Assembly: GCF_000971975.1 (NCBI RefSeq)
Contig: NZ_KQ040783.1
Span: 14,865 to 78,864, forward strand
DNA: 64,000 nucleotides
Direction of reading: 5' to 3'
Origin: Paenibacillus algorifonticola
GTDB lineage: Bacteria; Bacillota; Bacilli; Paenibacillales; Paenibacillaceae
In this document: in pieces, positions 35,026 to 42,153 of the stretch
Layout: each line of letters opens with the position of its first letter
How positions within the stretch are numbered: the stretch's first letter is position 1
Notes under the pieces: generated by a model
What the model saw: the letters and a program-made list of their open reading frames with translations, nothing else
The model's database searches: none
Told to the model about the DNA's origin: nothing
Made by a program: the position numbers and the translations under genes

Positions 35026-36105
35026 TTGAGTAAACAAAAAATCGTAATTATTGGTGCAGGAATTGTCGGGGCGTCCGTGGCCTATCATCTGGCCAAACGA
35101 AATCAAGATGTAACCGTTATTGAACGACACCCCGCCGCGGCGCGTGAAGTCACGGAAAAATCGTTTGCCTGGATACATACGACGCATAGGGTGGCTCCCG
35201 AATACTGGCATTTGTACGATGTGGCTTGTGAAGAATATCATGCGCTTCAGCAAGATTTGTCCGAACTGCAAATTCATTGGCACGGGGCGCTAACTTGGGA
35301 CAATCCGCCCCTAAGGGAGCAACTCCGTTTTCAAAAATTAAACCGGGAGCAGCTTGAGGCATTGGAACCGAATCTGAAGGAATATCCGGATGAAGCGATG
35401 TTTGTCAGCGAAGAAGGTGCGGTGGACCCGATAGGGTTAACGGATCTGTTGTTGAGCAAAGCGCGGGAGTACGGAGCAAAGGTTCAGTTCGGTACCAACG
35501 TTACACAGCTGCAGCAAGAAGATTCCCGCCTGGTCGGCGTCCATACGTCCAAGGGTTTTCTTAAGTCGGATGTCGTGGTATTGGCCGCAGGTACAATCAT
35601 ACCCGAACTTTGCAACCCGTTAGGTTGTCCCGTGCCGGTAACGCCGTCGCCTTCCATTCTGATTCGGATGAAAACTGCGAATAAGCTGATACGCACATTA
35701 ATCTCAAATGCGCAATTTGAAGCGCGTCAACTGACGGATCAAACGCTGCTGGCTGCGGAAGATTATATCGACGAGTCGGAAGAAAACGGGTCAGAGGCGG
35801 TCGGCAAGCGAGCGTTCGAGACGTTGCGTCGCAGTCTGAAGGGCGGGAATCAATTGGAACTGGAAAGCATCCAGGTCGGGATGAGACCCATGCCTGAAGA
35901 CGGCTATCCGATCGTGGGCTTCCATGATCACACAAAGGGACTTTATCTGACAGTGATGCATTCTGCAATTACGCTGGCGCCGCTGATTGCGCGTCTGGCT
36001 TCAAGTGAAATAATCAATCGGGAATCAAGAAGTGAATTAGTCCCTTGTCGACTTTCCCGTTTTAAGGACTACACGAGGGATGACCCCGCTGTTTCTCGCG
36101 CGTGA
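35026..36105 (+). CDS. FAD-dependent oxidoreductase, DAO family
   Basis: 359 residues from TTG 35026 (AAGGGGGAG 7 bases upstream). N-terminal dinucleotide fold KIVIIGAGIVGASVAYHLAK (GxGxxG) with VTVIERH at strand 2. Glycine-oxidase/D-amino-acid-dehydrogenase style middle (EEGAVDPIGLTDLLLSKA, VVVLAAGTIIPELC). The C-terminal FAD loop is VGMRPMPEDGYPIVGFHD and GLYLTVMHSAITLAPLIA, the usual form in the family. It oxidises an amine or amino acid; which one is not readable. It is flanked by a duplicated sulfurtransferase tail and the intact gene. Confidence 0.88.
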   Translation: MSKQKIVIIGAGIVGASVAYHLAKRNQDVTVIERHPAAAREVTEKSFAWIHTTHRVAPEYWHLYDVACEEYHALQQDLSELQIHWHGALTWDNPPLREQLRFQKLNREQLEALEPNLKEYPDEAMFVSEEGAVDPIGLTDLLLSKAREYGAKVQFGTNVTQLQQEDSRLVGVHTSKGFLKSDVVVLAAGTIIPELCNPLGCPVPVTPSPSILIRMKTANKLIRTLISNAQFEARQLTDQTLLAAEDYIDESEENGSEAVGKRAFETLRRSLKGGNQLELESIQVGMRPMPEDGYPIVGFHDHTKGLYLTVMHSAITLAPLIARLASSEIINRESRSELVPCRLSRFKDYTRDDPAVSRA

Positions 36106-36172
36106 GGTTGTGAATCAAGTGGAATCGCATGCACGTGCAAATTGACCTCGATACTCCTGGATACAAAGCAAA

Positions 36173-36203
36173 GGAGTACATCGTCACATGAGCGATGTAC
36201 TCC
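36173..36203 (-). terminator. Terminator of the sulfurtransferase gene
   Basis: GGAGTACATCG pairs perfectly (11 bp) with CGATGTACTCC around a 9-base loop. On the minus strand TTTGCTTTG follows. It is 22 bases after the sulfurtransferase stop. The facing DAO gene may share it. Confidence 0.65.
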
Positions 36204-36225
36204 GAGTCACATACTGCTATGCCGA

Positions 36226-37083
36226 TTACTCCTTCTCTTCGTCTCCCACCACCACCGGATTCCCGCTATCCGAACTCCAATCGCTCCAACTCCCCGCATA
36301 AAGCTTTACATTCTTAAACCCTGCCTCTTGGAGGGCAAAAAAGTTAGGCGTAGCGGTAACGCCAGATCCGCAGTACACAATGATCTCATCGTCCTTCGAA
36401 AGCCCAGTAAAGCGCTCCGCCTGCTCCTCAGGCGACTTCCACACACCATCCACATGACGGCTCTCCACCCAAAAATGATTAATCGCCCCTGGAATATGTC
36501 CGGCCGCTGGGTCCATCGGCTCTACTTCCCCACGATAGCGAGGCGCTTCACGCGAATCAATGATCACAATTCCGTCCTTGCCAATGCTCTCCTTCACATA
36601 AGAGCGGCTTACTAGAATCTCGTCCTGCAAAGCTGGCTCAAAAATAACCCCTTCCACCGCATCCGGCTCTTCTGAGCTAACGGGATAATCCACTGCTTGC
36701 CAAGCGGTAAAACCGCCTTCCAGCACATACACTTGCCCCTCATGCCCCATCCATTGCAGCAGCCAGCGCAGGCGCGAGGCCATCGCTCCACCTTGGTTAT
36801 CGTAAGCGACTACTGTCGTATGATTGCCAATTCCAATCCGTCCCAGAAAAGCAGCCAATACTTCCGGCTCTGGCAAAGGATGGCGTCCGCCTTCCCCGTT
36901 CGGGCGCTTCGGCCCCGACAGATCATGGCTAAGATCGGCATAATAGGCACCCGGAATATGGGCCTCTTCATACGATTTTCGACCTGTTTCCGGCTCAGTC
37001 AGCAAATAACGCGTATCGACAATTACTGTATTTTCAGCACCCAAACGCTCAAGCACCCAATTCGCCTTTTTAAAATAAGTCAT
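36226..37083 (-). CDS. Thiosulfate/3-mercaptopyruvate sulfurtransferase (double rhodanese)
   Basis: 285 residues from ATG 37083, fixed by GGAGGAG 9 bases upstream; the frame runs on to 37137 without an RBS. Two rhodanese domains: inactive N-terminal (ENTVIVDTRYLL, HIPGAYYADL) and active C-terminal, with the catalytic cysteine in VYCGSGVTATPNF and IIDSREAPRYRG. The loop CGSGVTA matches mercaptopyruvate-type enzymes. It lies downstream of a sulfite-oxidase-like gene on the same strand, so the two could work together in sulfane-sulfur or sulfite handling (inference). Confidence 0.9.
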   Translation of the reverse strand: MTYFKKANWVLERLGAENTVIVDTRYLLTEPETGRKSYEEAHIPGAYYADLSHDLSGPKRPNGEGGRHPLPEPEVLAAFLGRIGIGNHTTVVAYDNQGGAMASRLRWLLQWMGHEGQVYVLEGGFTAWQAVDYPVSSEEPDAVEGVIFEPALQDEILVSRSYVKESIGKDGIVIIDSREAPRYRGEVEPMDPAAGHIPGAINHFWVESRHVDGVWKSPEEQAERFTGLSKDDEIIVYCGSGVTATPNFFALQEAGFKNVKLYAGSWSDWSSDSGNPVVVGDEEKE

Positions 37084-37370
37084 CCTGCTCAGCTCCTCCA
37101 ACATATTTTCTGGCTTATCCCAACTATATACCGCCATCGTACCCGATAAATCACATAAGGAGCAACCACTTGTTGACTATTTCCTTAGCCAAATCACATC
37201 TTCCAGCGAGTCCTCTATGTCTATTACCCTGACAGCTTCTTATATAGCAACAATTCCCCCGCCAATTGGCAGAGGAACTGTTTTTTAATTATAATGCATC
37301 CCGGAGCATAACGCTTATCAGCTCCATGAGACGCCTCATTTTCTCTACCTATTCAGTCGTTTTTTATTCC

Positions 37371-38609
37371 TCAAACCCACGCGTCATTCGCATACCCGCG
37401 CTGCTCCCAATACCCAACATGCTCTCCTTCGATCAGCTCGATGCGGTTCAGCCATTTGACCGACTTGTAGGCGTACATTTTCGGCACAATCAGCTTGACC
37501 GGGCCGCCGAGATCGCTTGGAATCGGCTTGCCGTCGTGCATGACCACGACCATCACATCATCCATATCGGCCTGCTCTAATGTCAGCGTATCGGTGTACA
37601 CATCGTCGCCGGAATAAAATTTCACCGTTCGTGCTTTCGACTGAACGCCTGCGCTTTTCAGCAGCTCCTTGAGCGGAATGCCCTCCCACGTATTGTTGTA
37701 CACGGACCAGCCCGTCACACAATGAAAATCGCTCACCTGCACCGTTCGTTTCAGCGCCACAAACTGCTCCCAATTCCACTGCAAGCGCTGATCGACCAAG
37801 CCATCAATCGTAAACGACCAATTGCTATTGTCGAATTTCGGAATCGGTGTCACCGTGTATACGCGAAAATTCCCTTTTGCCCCACCGCCCATAGGCGGAA
37901 GCGAAGCCGGAAGCGGCTGCGGCTCAGGTAGCAGCTTATTGCCGTTCTCCGCAACGAGCTCATCAATGGACGAAGCTCCGCCAAAGCCTGTCCCAAGCGA
38001 CCCTCCGAGCCATTTTACAAAAGAAGGTCCCAGCGCAATCGCGATCCCCACACCCAGCGTCCACTTAATAACCTGTCGCCGTGAATATACGGCCTGCGGC
38101 CCTGCTGCGGGGTGAATCACTTCCTCACGAATCGGCTTCACCGTACGACGATGGGGCTGCTTGAGCCATTTTGTCCGCGTAATCGAATGATAGATGATAT
38201 AAGGCAGACCGATCCACGTCAGCAAATCATGCACCAGCAACGCCGCATTTGAAATTTCCGGTCCTACCAGCCTGAACTGCCACAGCAATACTCCGGACAA
38301 AAACCATCCTGCCAGCAGTGCTAGAACAACAATGACATTAAACTTTTGCCACGGCTTTTCCTTTATTTGCTTCCAGTGCTTAGCGGCGAGAAATAAATAA
38401 TAAACGACGGGCAGCAGCGAAGCGATGCCGACAACGATGTGGAGCCATTTTAGCCACACTCGGCCTTCACCCAGAAAACCGCGCCAAAAACCGCCCAGCA
38501 GCATAAGTCCCGTCAAAGCCAAAATCACAATAATCCACCCGTTCCAGGCGTGCAGCGATATAAGCTTTTTCCCGTAGCCCTTGCGCAAACGCTCAATGAA
38601 TGAACTCAT
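37371..38609 (-). CDS. Membrane-anchored sulfite-oxidase-like molybdoenzyme
   Basis: 412 residues. About 15-150 is a cytochrome-b-like bundle of four helices with several His residues (LISLHAWNGWIIVILALTG, LKWLHIVVGIASLLPVVYYL, LLVHDLLTWIGLPYIIYHSI). Then a twin-arginine segment YSRRQVIKWTLGVGIAIALG, and an oxidoreductase molybdopterin-binding domain (about 235-412) with the Mo-ligand cysteine in VSDFHCVTGWSVYNNTWEG and the KLIVPKMYAYKSVKWLNRI block. The layout resembles YedY/sulfite oxidase fused to its haem membrane subunit. The catalytic domain should face outside. No molybdenum-cofactor genes are in the window. Confidence 0.88.
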   Translation of the reverse strand: MSSFIERLRKGYGKKLISLHAWNGWIIVILALTGLMLLGGFWRGFLGEGRVWLKWLHIVVGIASLLPVVYYLFLAAKHWKQIKEKPWQKFNVIVVLALLAGWFLSGVLLWQFRLVGPEISNAALLVHDLLTWIGLPYIIYHSITRTKWLKQPHRRTVKPIREEVIHPAAGPQAVYSRRQVIKWTLGVGIAIALGPSFVKWLGGSLGTGFGGASSIDELVAENGNKLLPEPQPLPASLPPMGGGAKGNFRVYTVTPIPKFDNSNWSFTIDGLVDQRLQWNWEQFVALKRTVQVSDFHCVTGWSVYNNTWEGIPLKELLKSAGVQSKARTVKFYSGDDVYTDTLTLEQADMDDVMVVVMHDGKPIPSDLGGPVKLIVPKMYAYKSVKWLNRIELIEGEHVGYWEQRGYANDAWV

Positions 38610-38893
38610 TTTTGAAACGTCCCCTTCCCAAGCTCCATATCTTTAACTAAAATGTGCGGCTTCTCATTCTCGGTCGTCCTAGCCTTCTTAATACTATTAT
38701 AACGCCTAACGCACGCCATTACGAAACGATGGGCCAAGCATAGCAAACAAAACGATACAACCAGCAACGAAGTGCTTACAAAAATATCAACCGCTGTTTT
38801 TAGCTTTAGCCTGCTCTTAAGTAAAATAAATTCGGCCTTGCTATAAGTTGCAATTTAAGATACATTATTAATTAATTGATCAGTTATTTAATT
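38610..38893. other. Divergent region before the TetR gene
   Basis: AT-rich, no gene. The last 60 bases contain repeated TTAATTAA/ATTGATCA-type symmetrical sequence just before the operator palindrome. The two genes at its borders are divergent. Confidence 0.35.
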
Positions 38894-38908
38894 AACTAAA
38901 GTTTAGTT
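38894..38908 (+). promoter_or_regulatory. Perfect palindrome, TetR operator candidate
   Basis: AACTAAA-G-TTTAGTT is a perfect 15-base inverted repeat, 20 bases before the TetR start codon; autorepression is the likely role. Confidence 0.6.
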
Positions 38909-38927
38909 TAAAGAGAGGGGAATCCAT

Positions 38928-39557
38928 TTGGCAAGACCCGTCAATGAAGAAAAAAGACTGGAGCGGCGTAAACGCATCCTAAAAGAAGCGGTTATCCTGT
39001 TTGCAGAAGGTGGCTATTCTAATACCACAACGGCCATCATTGCGGAGAGGGTGGGAGTGACTCCTGGAACCATTTTTCAATATTTCCCTAGCAAAGAAGC
39101 TTTATACTACGCTGCCGTCCTTGAGCCGCTTGCTGATATTCAGGTGAAATCGCTTGCTTGTCTTCAACAAGAGGGGACGCCGGGCGCACTGATTAAGAAC
39201 ATGGTGAAAGAACAATTCAACGATATCTACTTCTATACCAATGAATTGCGGCTTGCCCAATCTGTCTTAGGACAACGAATAAGATTCCCTGAACTTACAC
39301 AGAAGGTCCTTGAAAGTATAAAGGTAATGACAGATGCGATTGAATCCGTCTATGCCGAGGGACAGTTAATGGGAGAGTTCGACAAAAGCTTTTCTCCAGC
39401 AATGATCTCTCGCAGCTACATCTCTTTTTTAAATGGAGTGGGCTTAACTCTTGGAGAAAGTATTATTCATCATCCCGAGTGGGAAAATCTGAAGGGGCAT
39501 GCTTATTATTTGTTCGCACCCATACAACCTAAAGAAAAACTGGAGGAGTCTAAATGA
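38928..39557 (+). CDS. TetR-family repressor
   Basis: 209 residues from TTG 38928 (GAGAGGGG upstream). HTH: RRKRILKEAVILFAEGGYSN, AIIAERVGVTPGTIFQYFPS, KEALYYAAVL. The C-terminal ligand domain is helical and not assignable. It overlaps the hydrolase gene by 4 bases (ATGA). With the palindrome in front it probably controls the two-gene operon. The ligand is probably related to the hydrolase substrate. Confidence 0.9.
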   Translation: MARPVNEEKRLERRKRILKEAVILFAEGGYSNTTTAIIAERVGVTPGTIFQYFPSKEALYYAAVLEPLADIQVKSLACLQQEGTPGALIKNMVKEQFNDIYFYTNELRLAQSVLGQRIRFPELTQKVLESIKVMTDAIESVYAEGQLMGEFDKSFSPAMISRSYISFLNGVGLTLGESIIHHPEWENLKGHAYYLFAPIQPKEKLEESK

Positions 39558-40528
39558 GTCAAACATCATTACAACCCGATCTGACATTTAACGTGCGTGT
39601 GAAAAAACGGAAGAAAATTTTATGGAGCCTAGGGATCGTGCTTTTGCTTGTGATGGCTCTTGTATTTTTTATATCTTATAAAGTAGTAGACACTTTATTG
39701 CACTATCCTAGAGACACTAATGTCAGCTACGAATTGAATATCGATAAAACTCCCTACGAAGAGGTCGAGTTCAAAAGTTTGAAAAATGATAATACGATTA
39801 GAGGCTCCTTCTTTCCTGCAAGTGATCTTTCAGGTGATGCAAGTAATAAGACGATTATTGTCGTCCATGGATATACGAGCAATCGTTTAGTTAAAGGGCG
39901 GACTCCAAAGTTAGTAGAGCATTTCGTTCCGAAAGGCTACAATGTATTGGCATTTGACCTCAGCTCGCAAGGTAAATCCGATGGTGATTTGATTACACTG
40001 GGCCTCAATGAAAAATACGATTTGCTAGGAGCTGTAAGCTATTTAAAATCCAGAGACCATACAGGTGATAGCATTGGAGTTATCGGCTTTTCAATGGGTG
40101 CTGCTACTTCTTTGCTGGCCGCAAGTGAAAGTGATGACATCAAAGCTGTCATTGCAGATAGCCCTTTTCGTAATGCTGGTCTATTTCTGAGAGAGGGTTT
40201 GCCCTTCTTTTCAGGTTTGCCTGCTTTTCCATTCGGTTATACATCGACATGGATGGCAAATTGGGCCTTTAAGGTTGATCTTGATTCCGTATCTCCGATG
40301 GATGCGGTAAAAAAGATGCAAAATAAGCCCGTTATGCTCATTCATGGCACTGGAGATCAGCAAATTAGTTATAAGAATACTGAAGTTATTTACGAGTCCT
40401 TAAAAGATAATCCAAGTGCAGAAGTATGGTACCCGCAAAATACGGAGCACATCGATGCCATCAACCATTACCCCACTGAATATTTCCAAAGAGTAGATCG
40501 CTTTATGGATGAGTATGTAGGAAAATAA
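39554..40528 (+). CDS. Membrane-anchored alpha/beta hydrolase
   Basis: 324 residues. N-terminal basic stretch and one membrane helix (ILWSLGIVLLLVMALVFFIS, about 24-45), catalytic part outside. Alpha/beta-hydrolase core: TIIVVHGYTSNR (oxyanion), nucleophile elbow GVIGFSMGAATS (Ser about 180), acid in MLIHGTGDQQI, His in PQNTEHIDAINHYP. It resembles the YqkD/BAAT-like lipases and peptidases. The substrate is unknown. Translationally coupled to the upstream TetR gene. Confidence 0.9.
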   Translation: MSQTSLQPDLTFNVRVKKRKKILWSLGIVLLLVMALVFFISYKVVDTLLHYPRDTNVSYELNIDKTPYEEVEFKSLKNDNTIRGSFFPASDLSGDASNKTIIVVHGYTSNRLVKGRTPKLVEHFVPKGYNVLAFDLSSQGKSDGDLITLGLNEKYDLLGAVSYLKSRDHTGDSIGVIGFSMGAATSLLAASESDDIKAVIADSPFRNAGLFLREGLPFFSGLPAFPFGYTSTWMANWAFKVDLDSVSPMDAVKKMQNKPVMLIHGTGDQQISYKNTEVIYESLKDNPSAEVWYPQNTEHIDAINHYPTEYFQRVDRFMDEYVGK

Positions 40529-40547
40529 ATTACCCTTTATTATACAG

Positions 40548-40597
40548 AAGCAGGGTACAGACTCCTCAAAAAATTGAGCATATCTGTACCTTGCTTT
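40548..40597 (+). terminator. Terminator of the TetR-hydrolase operon
   Basis: AAGCA-GGGTACAGA pairs with TCTGTACC-TTGCTT around about 22 bases, ending in TTTC. The stem is 13 bp with a small internal imperfection. Confidence 0.6.
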
Positions 40598-40727
40598 CAT
40601 AAAAGGGACTTTTTCAATGGCCTCCGGGCATTCTATTGTCAGTTTTTCTAAATTACCTACGTTTTTGAAAAGACGACACGCAACTTGCGTGCAAGAGAAA
40701 GATTTCCTTATTCAGCACCTTCACAGC

Positions 40728-41372
40728 TCACAAAGAGCGGGAACGGGACGCATACTGCAATATAGCAGCAGCTGCCCGTTCGCGGCGCTCTACATCATCA
40801 CTCTGCATGGCTAGCCTTAAAATGTCCACCGCTTCCCTAATTGTCGTATGATCTATGGCAAAAGGCTGCTCGCTCTGCCCGCTGCTTTCCGTAGCCCCGC
40901 TCAACCATAGCTTCATCTGCCAATCGGTTACGGGATGCTCATACATAGCGGGAAATTGTCCTTCGGCTAAAAATGACTTTAGCTCCGGGCCGACCATGGC
41001 GTGCGGCAAGCTTTTGAGCCAAGTCACACCGCGTCGATGGCAGCTGCCGTCCTCCCTGTTATCCGCATCCAACACATAATAATAGTCGCCCAAATCGCCA
41101 AAATGGACCTTGTCGCCATCCACTAAAAGCACATAATCGCCGTCAGCCATCACTTCCACGAACAAACGAAGCTCTGCGATAGATCCAGCCAGCGCCACAC
41201 CCTCCAGACCATAAACCTCCATTAACCGTGCCTTGCACTCTTCCTCGCTGAATGGTGCCAAATTTCCAAGCCCCGGGCCATACAAGGAAACGAAGTTATC
41301 ATTCAAAAATGCCTTGCTCCGGTTCATTCCGCCTACATCCGCTTGCATCAGAAACAACTGCAGCCTGCTCAC
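40728..41372 (-). CDS. Unrecognised 214-residue protein with a beta-barrel-like segment
   Basis: No family was named with confidence. The middle (about 70-130) reads MADGDYVLLVDGDKVHFGDL, GDYYYVLDADN, then SCHRRGVTWLKSLP. The order 'GDxVLL...GDIGxYYY...HRRxVxWL' recalls the small barrel that precedes nuclease domains in restriction-like proteins, but no nuclease follows. The N-terminus (NDNFVSLYGPGLGNL, SEEECKARLMEVYG) and a helical C-terminus complete it. There is no signal peptide. It is a single gene with an internal-looking Met run at the start; MNRSKAFLN (about residue 16) is an alternative start. Confidence 0.6.
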   Translation of the reverse strand: MSRLQLFLMQADVGGMNRSKAFLNDNFVSLYGPGLGNLAPFSEEECKARLMEVYGLEGVALAGSIAELRLFVEVMADGDYVLLVDGDKVHFGDLGDYYYVLDADNREDGSCHRRGVTWLKSLPHAMVGPELKSFLAEGQFPAMYEHPVTDWQMKLWLSGATESSGQSEQPFAIDHTTIREAVDILRLAMQSDDVERRERAAAAILQYASRSRSL

Positions 41373-41942
41373 CTCCGCTTAACTCTCTCTACTCCTATTA
41401 TATCTTTTAATCCGCTTCAGGAAAAAGCCGCTCGAGCAATGGCGTGTATGCAAACGTAAGTGAACCCGATCTAATAGAAGCCGGCGTCAAATGTATCGCC
41501 TCTCCTACCAGGCTTCTACTGGGAATGTCACACCTCATATTTGTAGATTTACGTACCAAGAGGCAGCATTATTTTCTTCGTTTCATGGGTTTTATATTGC
41601 TGCTTGCACAAATATAAATTTGGCGGACACAGCAGCAGCTATTTTAACAGAAACAGGGTTAAACCACAGTCCGCGGACTCAGGAGCCGCTAATGCGCTGC
41701 AAAAGGCCATTTTGCTGGTTCGATATGGACGATAACGTCTCTCCTGTCCGCTTGCTTCCTAAAATCGAATCAAAATTCAGAATAGCGGAACCTCAGTCCT
41801 CCAAAAAGCAGCTGGCGTCTCAGCCGTGGGATTTCAACAACAAACGCAGGCTGCGATAGTCTAACGTCAAAAAAGACACCCTCATCCGCCTCCCTAATGG
41901 TAGACTCTCAAAGTTAGCCAACGACCTTTCTGGGGAAAAATA
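41373..41942. other. Long intergenic region, no supported gene
   Basis: A 122-codon plus frame (41491-41859) has no RBS and unusual composition (many Cys, Arg, Ser), and I do not accept it. Nothing else was found until the terminator at 41943. Confidence 0.4.
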
Positions 41943-41986
41943 AATCCCGCGCGCTCCCCATCAAATGAGGAAGCGGGCGGGATTTT
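41943..41986 (-). terminator. Terminator of the GH43/SLH gene
   Basis: On the minus strand AATCCCGCCCGCT pairs with AGCGCGCGGGATT (one mismatch) and is followed by TATTTTT. It lies about 165 bases behind the stop codon, beyond the three tandem hairpins. Confidence 0.65.
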
Positions 41987-42028
41987 CGAGCCTGCAAGCT
42001 GCGATGCTGACCTGTCTTGCCGATTATT

Positions 42029-42153
42029 CTTGAAGCATGCAGCCCATGGGCCCATGCTTGCCTATTTTGCTTCAAGAATGCAGTCTATCGCCGCATTCTT
42101 GCCTAACTCCGCTTCGAGAATGCGGCCTATCACCGGATTCTCCTGCTCCTAAA
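42029..42153. repeat. Three tandem ~42-bp hairpin repeats
   Basis: Units start at 42029, 42070 and 42112 (41, 42 and 42 bases), each beginning CTT-(G/C)-(A/G)-AG. Each folds by itself: AAGCATG/CATGCTT, AAGAATGC/GCATTCTT, GAGAAT/ATTCTC. Loop and stem sequences differ but spacing and symmetry are kept. They directly follow the stop codon of the GH43/SLH gene on the minus strand, before its terminator, so they would form a row of hairpins at the mRNA 3' end. Confidence 0.65.

Noticed and set aside
41491-41859. 122-codon plus frame in an intergenic region
   Set aside because: No RBS, no recognisable domain, composition looks random.
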